Source: Suillus spraguei (lineage: Eukaryota > Basidiomycota > Agaricomycetes > Boletales > Suillaceae). Taken from it: 64,000 nucleotides of DNA. Positions 11,718 to 20,101 of this stretch are shown in pieces (the stretch's first letter is position 1; every line of letters begins with the position of its first letter). Made by a program: the position numbers and the translations under genes. The stretch is taken from positions 62,001 through 126,000 of the forward strand of contig JABCPU010000092.1 in NCBI GenBank assembly GCA_016800925.1, written 5' to 3'. The notes beneath the pieces are model-generated. The model did no database searches. It worked only from the letters and a program-made list of their open reading frames with translations, and was not told the origin of the DNA.

Positions 11718-11931
11718 TTGAGTCAAAAAACTGTCCGCATGAGTCACCATTTTGTGAGCCTTGTATCTCCACCATATCTCCACCGATTCCCACGGTGTAG
11801 GGCTCAAATGAAAGCCCTGAAGCCATACTACAATGTGGTATAAGCATGTTTTTGAGGCATTTGTTTGTTCTTACACAATATTATAGATAGTGAAAAATGC
11901 CAAAACATGCGGACAGTTTTTTGAGCCACTG
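11718..11931 (-). repeat. Right arm of Tc1 element
   Basis: Inverted copy of 10,315-10,530. Inner end GAGTCAAAAAACTGTCCGCA, outer end GGACAGTTTTTTGAGCCACT. Confidence 0.8.
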
Positions 11932-12207
11932 TACCAGTGGATTCTTCTCAGCATCACCCCACTGACACATCCGGTCCTTGGAGACACAACGGGAGCAGTA
12001 CCTGTCCTTTGCTCTGGACGCAGGAGCTGCCTTGGCCTGTACAGTCCATTAGGATCCAGATCCGAGAGAGTCCACAACACTTACCTGAGCCTCAATCAAA
12101 GCCCTCCGCCTCTTTTCCTCCATCTCTCTATGGATCTCCGCCAACTCTATCTGCTTCAGCTCCTCCTGCCTTTTCCGCTCCTCCACCTCCTTACATTTCC
12201 ATTCTGC

Positions 12208-13172
12208 TGTAAAGATACAACCTAACCTGGGCTGTAGATAAACTACCTCCTAAGTTAGTATGTGAGTCTTGCGCTCCATCTAGTCTGCTTCACTTGTGAG
12301 AACAAGAGCGTTCGACCCTAAAGGGGGATGCCTATTAGTATGGTCAAGTTCGAGTCTAACTTATGTGCAAAACAAGCATTGAGGTCAGCGGTAAGTTGCC
12401 GTGGTCAGCGATGATACCACTGGAATTAGTGTTGTGTGTAGTGGAACTTCCGTGGTCGAGATATAATCAGAAACAGTTGCATCGAGCGAGCGATGTCGAG
12501 TGATGGTATCAGCAGTAGTGGTAAGGTTGCAAGCGGTGCAAAGAAACAGTAAAGAAGTCCACAGTACTTTCAGCAGTAAAGTAGCGGTGCATGAGAAGTT
12601 CAGTCAAAGTAACAGTCAAAAGTCCAGTGGTATGCCAGCAGTAATGGAGAACGAGCGTGATAGATTCACGAGCGATAAAGGAACTTTAAAGACTAAGTCC
12701 ACTTCTGGGTAGATCCAGAGCTAGACAATAATTCTGACCTATAGTACATGCAATGGTGTAAAATCAGGTACTTGTATTGTGCGGTGTACGCGGTGCTTAT
12801 ATCCTAAATTGTATGTACTTGGAATACTCTAGGCGAGATCAGTAGCGCTGGAGTGTAGTAACTGCCGTAAGTAAACATAGCACAAGGTGCTGCGGCATGA
12901 GGCAACATGTAATAAGGCTTGCCATGGAATCAGTGATAATGAACATAAAACAAACAACACACCAAATGGAGCTATGCGGATGCAGCAAGGACATGGAAGG
13001 ACATCAGTACGTGGAACGAGGTGTGGTAGTCGGTACGGTGTGCGGTAAGCGTGGGATGCTGCTGGTAAATGCTAAAGGGGTAAGACGGCCATGGACAAGT
13101 GGTAACTCCTATAGATGTGAGATGAGTGTCAAAAGATGGGGTTTTAAGCCCAGTGCCAATATGTTTGTTACA
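12208..13172 (+). mobile_element. LTR-like insertion (family LTR4)
   Basis: A 965-bp segment starting TGTAAAGATACAACC and ending TTTGTTACA, inserted in the coiled-coil part of the antisense gene. The intact target is seen at about 22,405-22,425. The flanks CTGC and CCGC suggest a short, partly mutated target duplication. An inverted, truncated copy lies at 24,850-25,463. TG...CA ends suggest an LTR. An internal word TTCGACCCTAAAGGGGGA at about 12,312 resembles a polypurine tract, so a truncated 3' end plus LTR cannot be excluded. The 70- and 100-codon frames inside it look random. Confidence 0.6.
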
Positions 13173-13457
13173 CCGCCTCAGCTTCCACTGCAGCCTTAGC
13201 AGCAGCCAGTTGTTGTTCCAGATCCGCCACAATATCAGCAGCAGACTCAGGGGCATCGGATTTCTTTCCAGACATGATTTAGAACAAGTGTTGTTGACAG
13301 GGATATGAAGTGGGGGTAGGAATCACTTCGGACGTCTGACATCCATATATCTGTTGGATTACAGACTCAGCACTATAACCATCAAGCCTCTCCATCGTCC
13401 TGCATTAATCTTGTCCAATCCGGATCGACGCTTCTTGTGCCTCAGGGGTTCGGCCCT

Positions 13458-13467
13458 AAAGGGGGGA
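13458..13467 (+). promoter_or_regulatory. Polypurine tract of the left, truncated element
   Basis: AAAGGGGGGA directly before ATAC and the LTR start. The same tract precedes the 3' LTR at 22,703-22,712. Its presence before the LTR at 13,471 shows that this LTR also closes a truncated internal region on its left. Confidence 0.7.
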
Positions 13468-13470
13468 TAC

Positions 13471-14190
13471 TGTCATATACCATACTTCTGATCCCAGATC
13501 CAACCATATCTGATCCAATCTATTTCCGTCCAGTCCACAGATCCTGTCCGGATCATCCATCCGAAAACACCCACTTCTCGCACCTTAACACCCTTGTGTA
13601 TATCTGCATCTATCTCCTTTCATCATTCCTCCTGTTTCCGGTATTCTGGCTGTGTATATTTCCATCCTGTGTCACTGATCCGTTACCTGTGTTCATTTCC
13701 GATTCATGCTTACTGATCCACTGTGCATTAACTAATAGTCTTCTGTTACACTTTGTACATAGCCCTCGGTCCTGGACTTGTTGATTATCTGTATTAGATA
13801 CTTACAGTATATAAACCACTTGTAGATCTCCGTAGAACCTTAGTTTGAATATCATCTTAGATTCTACTCATTCTGCTTCCTCCAGACTTGAGTCACTCTC
13901 TGCTCTAAGTCATCTTCTGAGACTTGGGATTGATTCCTATAGTCTATATCTCCAACTCTATCTTTGGATAGTCTATTTCTGTTAGTTTCTAGTTAGGAAC
14001 TCATTCCGAAGCTAGTCTTAATCCTCGTTCTATTCCTACATTCCAGATAACCTTTGGATGTATCATATCCAATATCTTCGGACGTATACCTTCTCCCTGA
14101 AATAAGGGGCATTACTCAGGAAAGGGGCACAGTGCACGAACTGAGGCCAAAGCCCTTCAGATCTCTCTCCCTTTGAGTACGGTCTTAACA
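13471..14190 (+). repeat. LTR1, 5' (shared) copy
   Basis: TGTCATATACC...GGTCTTAACA, 720 bp. The solo copy at 15,645 is 774 bp and the 3' copy about 769 bp. The difference is mainly a gap of about 53 bp near 14,075-14,095, between CTTCGGACGT-like words, best explained as a short-repeat deletion. Confidence 0.9.
13808..13852 (+). promoter_or_regulatory. LTR1 TATA box and predicted transcript start
   Basis: TATATAAA at 13,808-13,815. AGTTTGAATAT at 13,842-13,852 starts 34 bp downstream, the normal TATA-to-start distance. The 3' LTR has TATATAAA at 24,428 and AGTTCGAATAT at 24,462, also 34 bp apart. The start position is inferred from this spacing and from complementarity to the primer site. Confidence 0.55.
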
Positions 14191-14192
14191 GT

Positions 14193-14203
14193 ATATTCGA
14201 ACT
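14193..14203 (+). promoter_or_regulatory. Self-priming primer-binding site
   Basis: ATATTCGAACT lies two bases after the LTR end and is the exact complement of AGTTCGAATAT in the LTR at 24,462-24,472 and 16,032-16,042. In this copy's own 5' LTR one base is T instead of C, giving a G-U pair. No tRNA-type TGG site is present. Tf1/sushi elements prime from the first 11 nt of their own RNA; both length and position here agree with that mechanism. Confidence 0.65.
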
Positions 14204-14246
14204 CACACCTTTCCGAGTAACATTCTCTAAAAAACAATCCTACGTC

Positions 14247-14363
14247 ATGCCTCCCATAAAATTCAGAACACTCTCTGAGGAGCCGTACTTGGTCCAATCC
14301 AACGAGATCCGACACCCATCGTCCAAACATTCACCAGCTTCTCTCAACGCCATGCGAGCATGA
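14247..14363 (+). CDS. Upstream ORF or displaced gag N-terminus
   Basis: 38 codons beginning MPPIKFRTL, ending in TGA that overlaps the gag ATG as ATGA. Either it is an upstream ORF coupled to gag by termination and restart, or it is the true start of gag thrown out of frame by loss of one base. The frame offset is the same as that of the four pol frameshifts, which favours the second reading. Confidence 0.35.
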   Translation: MPPIKFRTLSEEPYLVQSNEIRHPSSKHSPASLNAMRA

Positions 14364-15538
14364 GCGACATAGGTCAAAGCATCTCTGCGCGTCAAGCCAG
14401 ACCAGATACAGTTACACCAACTCGGAATACGGACGACCCAGACACTAACTCACGCCTGACCATTCACTTTGATGATGAGTTGTGCGGCAACCCACCAGAT
14501 GATGGAGGTGATGATCCGGACGATGAGGATCCGGATGATGAAGAAGACCATAACCATCTGAACCCTCAGGACCGGGTTTTAGCTCAACTATCCATAGCTA
14601 TTAATCACCTCGCTCGCAGTAGCCATTGTACCACTGCTTCGGACGATAGTAAAGTCAAAATCCGTGAACCAGATACCTTCGATGGATCCGAGCCTCGCAA
14701 GCTCCAAGCATTCTTCGTCCAGTGTGAGCTCAACTTCCAGAGCAAACCTAATGTGTTCCATTCCGGATGTGCTAAAGTCAACTTCGCCCAATCTTACCTC
14801 AAGGGTATGGCTCTCGAGTGGTTTGAACCAGATCTCCTTTCGGATGGATATAGCAACTGTCTGGACTGGATGGATGACTACTCCAAGTTCATGCTTGAGC
14901 TCCAAACCAACTTCAGACCCCATGACCCCTCCAGAGACGCAGAAATGCAGCTGGAACAGCTCCATATGCATGACGGACAATGCATCAACAAGTACATTGT
15001 AGAATTCCAGCAACTTGCCTCCCAAGTACGTGAATGGGGAGACGGAGCCCTACAACACCAATTCTACAATGGACTTCCAGCCCGAATCAAAGATGAGATT
15101 AGTTGTATGGGTATATCTACTACCCTTTCGGAGTTTAAGACTCTCGCCCAGACCATCGACACCTGTTACTGGGAACAGAGGGGCGAAGTTACCCGCGAGA
15201 GTAAAGTCACCTCTTCCAATCCGCCTAGGCAGTCAGCATCCGACTGGACGAATTCCAACTCGTCCGGATCCGATACGCCCAAATTCAATAAACCCACATC
15301 CTCCACAACCTCCTCTGCCCCAAAGGCTTTGGAACTTCCTAGTGTTGTTGGTGTGGACGGAAAGCTAACCACCCAGGAGCATCAGAGGCGTATCGACAAA
15401 AGGCTCTGTATGTTCTGTGGCAGACCTGGTCACACTGCCCGAGACTGCACCAAATCCACTTTGCACGCTGCCAAAGGCTGTGCTATCGTGCTCACTCCGG
15501 AAACTGATCTGGAAGCCTCAGACGAGGCAAAAAATTAG
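14360..15538 (+). CDS. Gag polyprotein of the chromovirus
   Basis: 392-residue structural protein that would form the virus-like particle and package the RNA. The N-terminus is acidic (DDGGDDPDDEDPDDEED, residues about 50-70). A capsid region typical of Ty3/gypsy gag follows, with words such as FDGSEPRKLQAFF, AQSYLKGMALEWF and YNGLPARIKDEI. A Ser/Thr/Pro-rich linker leads to a single zinc knuckle CMFCGRPGHTARDC (CX2CX4HX4C) near residue 350. The frame ends TAG at 15,536-15,538, directly behind a run of six A. Pol continues in the -1 frame. The reading frame itself is undamaged, although the element is dead in pol. Confidence 0.9.
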   Translation: MSDIGQSISARQARPDTVTPTRNTDDPDTNSRLTIHFDDELCGNPPDDGGDDPDDEDPDDEEDHNHLNPQDRVLAQLSIAINHLARSSHCTTASDDSKVKIREPDTFDGSEPRKLQAFFVQCELNFQSKPNVFHSGCAKVNFAQSYLKGMALEWFEPDLLSDGYSNCLDWMDDYSKFMLELQTNFRPHDPSRDAEMQLEQLHMHDGQCINKYIVEFQQLASQVREWGDGALQHQFYNGLPARIKDEISCMGISTTLSEFKTLAQTIDTCYWEQRGEVTRESKVTSSNPPRQSASDWTNSNSSGSDTPKFNKPTSSTTSSAPKALELPSVVGVDGKLTTQEHQRRIDKRLCMFCGRPGHTARDCTKSTLHAAKGCAIVLTPETDLEASDEAKN

Positions 15539-15574
15539 TCCGCGACCCTCCTGACTCCATGCAGGATGAGGGTC
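15529..15574 (+). promoter_or_regulatory. Putative -1 ribosomal frameshift signal
   Basis: Heptamer A AAA AAT (15,529-15,535) in the gag frame, directly followed by the gag stop. After 8 nt comes GACCCTC (15,544-15,550), which pairs perfectly with GAGGGTC (15,568-15,574); CTG and CAG can extend the stem inwards. A -1 slip enters the pol frame (LVRDPPDSMQ). The rival explanation is that one A has been lost from a seven-A run in a once continuous gag-pol frame. Confidence 0.45.
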
Positions 15575-18500
15575 ATGCTGGACCAATCCGTACAACGGAG
15601 CTACGACTCAATGCTGTAACTCTTCCTGATCCAAACTCTCTATGTGTCATATACCATACTTCTGATCCCAGATCCAACCATATCCAATCAGATCTGATCC
15701 ATTCTATTTCCATCTGGTCCACAGATCCTGTCCGGACCACCCATCCGAATGTGCTCACTTCTCGCACCTTAACTCCCTTGTGTATATCCGCGTCTATCTC
15801 CTTTCGTCATTCCTCCTGTTTCCAGTATTCCGGCTATGTATATTTTCCCTCCTACGTCACTGATCCGTTACCTGTGTTCATTTCCGATTTGTGCTTACTG
15901 ATCCGCTGTGCATTAACTAATAGACTTCCGTTACACTTCATACATAGCCCTCGGTCCCGGACCTGTTGATTATCCGTCTTAGATACTTACAGTATATAAA
16001 CCACTTGTAAATTAAATCTCCATAGAACCTTAGTTCGAATATCATCTTAGATTCTGCTCATTCTGCTTCCTCCGGACTTAAGCCACTTTCTGCTTCAAGT
16101 CATCTTCCGAGACTGGGATTGATTCCTATAGTCTATATCTCCAACTCTATCTTCGGATAGTCTATCTCTGCCAGTTTCTAGTTAGGAATTCATTCCGAAG
16201 CTAGTCTTAATCCACGTTCTATCCCTACATTCCGGATAACCTTCAGACATATCATATCCGATACCTTTGGACGTCCGGACCTGTCATGCAACTCCTTCCG
16301 GATCTTCGGACGTATAACTTCTCCCTGAAATAAGGGGCATTACTCGAGAAAGGGGCACAGTGCACGAACTGAGGCCAAAGCCCTTCAGGTCTCTCTACCT
16401 TTGAGTACGGTCTTAACACTATGTCCATACGTCTCACTTCCGTCTTTCTCCAATATATCTGACTTTCCGGCCCTCATAGACTGTGGCTCCTCCCACTGCT
16501 TCATAGACACTGATTTCGTTCAAAAACATAAAATCCCTACCTACCAGATTCCTCCACTTCCGCTCCGTTTATTTGATGGTACATGCAATAACAATATTGT
16601 CGAAGCCATAAACTTATCCGTCTGATTCTCCTCCGGTGTAATCACCTCCAACACATTCTACATTACCCCTTTGGATTCCTCTTGCTATATTGTTCTCGGA
16701 TATAGCTGGCTCACCCGACACAATCCGTTGATTAACTGGGTATTGGGGAGCATCGAGTTCCGAACTACTGTACAGGGAATGCCATTGACCCCATCCGCAT
16801 CATTGCTGCCTCCGGACCCACCATCTGTGGCAGGAAAATCCAATCCAATACCTCTGTTACCTCCGGATATTCTATCCAAGGAGGAATCCTCCCCTCCAAA
16901 ATCTCCGTTGCCTCAAAGCATTCCATCTGTGGCAGAGACTCCTCCTCTGACCAAATCTGAACCCTCCGCTGACACTTCGGTCCCTAACATATCTCTGATA
17001 AATGCAGTGGCCTTTTGCTGTGCCTGCAAGTTAGAAGGATCCACTCAGTTCAGCATCTATCTCTGTCCCTCCGGGGTTAATCTCCAATCCGCATCCGTAT
17101 CATCCGAACCTCCAGATCTCTCCAGAATCCCTTCCAAATACCATGAGTTCACAGATGTCTTTGACAAAGGCAAAGCCAGACAGTTACCTCCTCACCGACC
17201 CTATGACCTCAAAATTGATATAGAGGAAGGAGCTAGTCCACCTCTCGGAACCATATATTCTCTCCCTCCGGTTGAGCTCGAAGCTTTCCAAAAGTTCCTC
17301 GATGAAAACATCTTGTCCGGACTCCTCTGATCCTCGTCCTCTCCTCATGGCACCCCTGTCCTGTTTGTAAAAAAGAAGGATGGTTCCCTTCGCCTCTGTG
17401 TAGATTTCCGAGGCCTCAGTCAGATTACCAAGAAAGACCGATATCCGTTACCCCTCATTGCCGACCTCCTAGACTCTCCGAGCCGCGCTAAAGTTTACAC
17501 CAAAATTGACCTCCGTTCCGCTTACCATCTTGTCTGGATAGCGGAAGGGGATGAGTGGAAGACTTCCTTCCAAACGCGCTATGGTTCCTATGAATGGCTG
17601 GTAATGCCGGAAGGCCTTACAAATGCTCCAGCGGCTTTTCAATGCTTTGTTAACAGCATGTTTGCCAATATGCTGGATATATGCATTATCGTATATCTGG
17701 ATGACATCCTGATCTATTCCGAAGACCTCGTGAGTCATAGGAAACACGTCCGAGAAGTACTACGCCACCTCCATAAACATCGACTCTATGCCAAACCCAA
17801 GAAATGTGAATTCCACTCATCCTCCGTCGAGTATCTTGGTTACCTGCTCTCTCCGGACAGCTTGACAATGTCGTCAGAGAAGATCCAGTCTATTGTTGAC
17901 TGGCCGGAACCTCGGAAGATCAAGGACATTCAATCCTTCCTCGGATTCGCTAATTTCTATCGTCGTTTTATCTTCAACTACTCGGATATCGTAGTTCCCC
18001 TCACTCGGCTCATGCGCAAGGGAGTTCCTTGGACTTTTCTGAAGACTGTCAGAAATCCTTTGGAGCACTCAAAAAAGCCTTCACTTCCGCTCCGGTACTT
18101 ACCCACTGGATTCTGGATGTTCCTATAGTTGTGGAAACCGATGCCTCTGATTATGCCATAGCTGGAATACTGTCCATTGTATGTCCGGACTCAGAGCTTC
18201 ATCCAGTTGCCTATTATTCCCATACTCTGTCTGCTCTGGAACTCAATTATGACACCCATGACAAGGAACTCCTAGCCATCCACGAAGCTTTTCGGACCTG
18301 GCGACATTACCTAGAAGGCTCGTCCGAGCCTATAGATGTCGTTACAGATCACAAAATCCTCGAGTACTTCTCCACTACCAAACTTCTCTCTCGCCGTCAG
18401 GCTCGCTGGTCCGAATTCCTCCATCAGTTCAATCTCATCATCCGTTTCCGTCCCAGAAAACTTGGAGCCAAACCAGATTCCCTTACTAGATGTTGGGACG

Positions 18501-20101
18501 TCTACCCCAAAGAGGGGGATAAGGACTACGCTCAAGTCAATCCTCATAATTTCTGCCCAGTATTCACCTCTGAACAGTTAGCTTCGTCCCTACAAGCCAC
18601 AACCCTAGCACCTCCGGTTCTTAGAGCAGCTGTTCTCATGGATATGGAAAACCTTCGGAAAGATATCTTGACTGAACTCCCAATGATCCTATTGCATGGA
18701 TGCATCTACCGGTACCTTCGGATCCGAGATGGACAGTGGACGATTGTGGATTCCTTCGCTATGATAACTGTATCTATGTTCCGGAAGCCAATGACTTACG
18801 ACTACGCGTCCTCCGTAACTGCCATGATCACCCCCTATCTGGACATTTCGGACAGAATTGTACCCTTGAGCTCATCCGACGCGACTACACCTGGCCTGGA
18901 ATACGATCCTATGTCAAAGAATATGTCAGATCCTGCACATCCTGCGCCCGAGCCAAAGTTCCGAGACATAAACCCTATGGATTACTCAAGCAACTCCCCG
19001 TCCCAGAGAAACCTTGGAATTCCATCTCCATGGATTTCATTGAGCAACTTCCGGACTCATCCGGCTTTACAGCCATCCTCGTCATCATAGATCGCCTATC
19101 CAAGCAAGCCATATTCATCCCGACCCACGACACCATTACTTCTCCTGATCTTGCCCACCTATTTGTCATGTCTTCTCCAAGCATGGTGTTCCATCCCATG
19201 TAACCTTGGATCGAGGAACAGAGTTCGTATCCCACTTCTTCCGCTCCTTAGGAAAGGCATTAGACATGGTTCTACACTTCACATCCGGATATCATCCGGA
19301 AGGGGATGGACAAACAGAATGTGCCAACCAAATGCTGGAACAGTACCTCCGGATCTACTGCAACTATCAGCAGGACAACTGGTCTGAACTACTGCCCCTC
19401 GCAGAGTTCGCATACAATAATGCTCCGAGTGCCACTACTGGAGTTTCACCTTTCTTCGCCAATAAGGGTTATCATCCGAACATTTCCATCCATCTGGAAC
19501 GTGACCTATCCTCCATCCGTGCCCAGAAATATGCCCTAGACCTTAACGAACTTCACCAGTTTCTTCGAGTAGAGATGTCCAAAGCCCAGAAACGCTATCA
19601 AGGACCTGCGGATGCTAAAAGACAACCCGCTCCGGATTTCCAAATTGGAGAACAAGTCTTTGTCAAAGCCAAGTACTTCCGTTCCACTCGTCCATCGAAG
19701 AAACTTTTGGAAAAGAATTTGGGCCATTTGAAATCATATCCCGTCCAGGCAGTCATTCCTTCGCCATCCGACTTCCGGATTCCATGTGCTCCATTCACCC
19801 TGTATTCCATGTTTCGCAGTTAGAGCCAGCAGTCCTGAACACCATCCCCAATCGCATTCAACCTCCTCCACCTCCAGTCGAAGTTGATGGAGAACCAGAG
19901 TATGAGATATCTGAAATCCTCGACTCTAAACTGGACCGTCGTAGACATCATTGCCAACTCCTATACCTCGTCTGTTGGTCCGGATACGAAGGAATGGACG
20001 AAGAAACTTCCTGGTTACTGGCCACAGAACTCAGAAATGCATCAGATCTTGTAGTGGATTTCCACTCAGCATATCCGGACAAACCTGGTCCCATTGCTTG
20101 A
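15539..20101 (+). pseudogene. Pol polyprotein, decayed and interrupted
   Basis: Ty3/gypsy pol in the order protease, RT, RNase H, integrase, chromodomain. The protease has ALIDCGSSHCFID near 16,465-16,505, just after the inserted solo LTR. The RT (about 17,330-17,740) has [24 protein letters not shown] and the catalytic YLDDILIY. RNase H has VVETDASDYAIAGIL (about 18,130) and VVTDHKILEYF. The integrase has an H-H-C-C zinc finger ending CTSCARAK (about 18,925) and the core words SMDFIEQLP and DRGTEFVSHF. The C-terminal chromodomain (about 19,900-20,080) includes YLVCWSGY and TSWL. Defects are in-frame TGA at 16,623-16,625 and 17,328-17,330, each where CGA (Arg) is expected, and single-base losses near 18,030, 18,676, 19,165 and 19,722. 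Confidence 0.9.
15645..16418 (+). mobile_element. Solo LTR1 inserted between gag and protease
   Basis: 774-bp LTR of the same family, TGTCATATACC to GTCTTAACA, flanked by the perfect 5-bp duplication CTATG at 15,640-15,644 and 16,419-16,423. Removing it with one duplication joins DPNSLC to PYVSLPSF in one open frame, so pol was continuous here before insertion. Confidence 0.95.

Larger units (their letters stand above)
10315..11931 (+). mobile_element. Tc1/mariner transposon, apparently intact
   Basis: A 1,617-bp element with CAGTGGCTC...GAGCCACTG ends, flanked by the TA target duplication at 10,313-10,314 and 11,932-11,933. Homologous sequence at about 20,755-20,780 lacks the element and serves as the empty site. 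The arms of about 213 bp are inverted copies of each other and of the MITE at 9423-9634. The transposase frame is open, so the element may be active or recently active. Confidence 0.9.
9857..13275 (-). pseudogene. Antisense accessory gene of the LTR element, copy 1 (disrupted)
   Basis: The gene reads leftward from ATG at 13,275 (MSGKKSDAP) and is interrupted by two insertions, 12,208-13,172 and 10,315-11,931. With these removed it encodes a K/E-rich coiled coil, then CSRC-X6-C and, after an intron, C-X2-C-X6-C. A basic stretch (PKGRKRQ) and an acidic/helical C-terminus (VEYDDQAWVAAA) follow, ending in the R3 repeat at 9857. Intron 1 has a clean GTAAGT donor, CTAAT branch site and TACAG acceptor at about 12,029-12,075. 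Intron 2 ends CTTAG, and its GTAAGT donor is split by the Tc1 insertion. The pattern CX2CX6CX13CX2CX6C resembles a fungal zinc cluster; that similarity is inference. Confidence 0.6.

Noticed and set aside
13471..14190. A complete independent element with its own target duplication at the 5' LTR
   Set aside because: The base preceding the LTR belongs to a polypurine tract, and CTAAC after the 3' LTR has no partner on the left.
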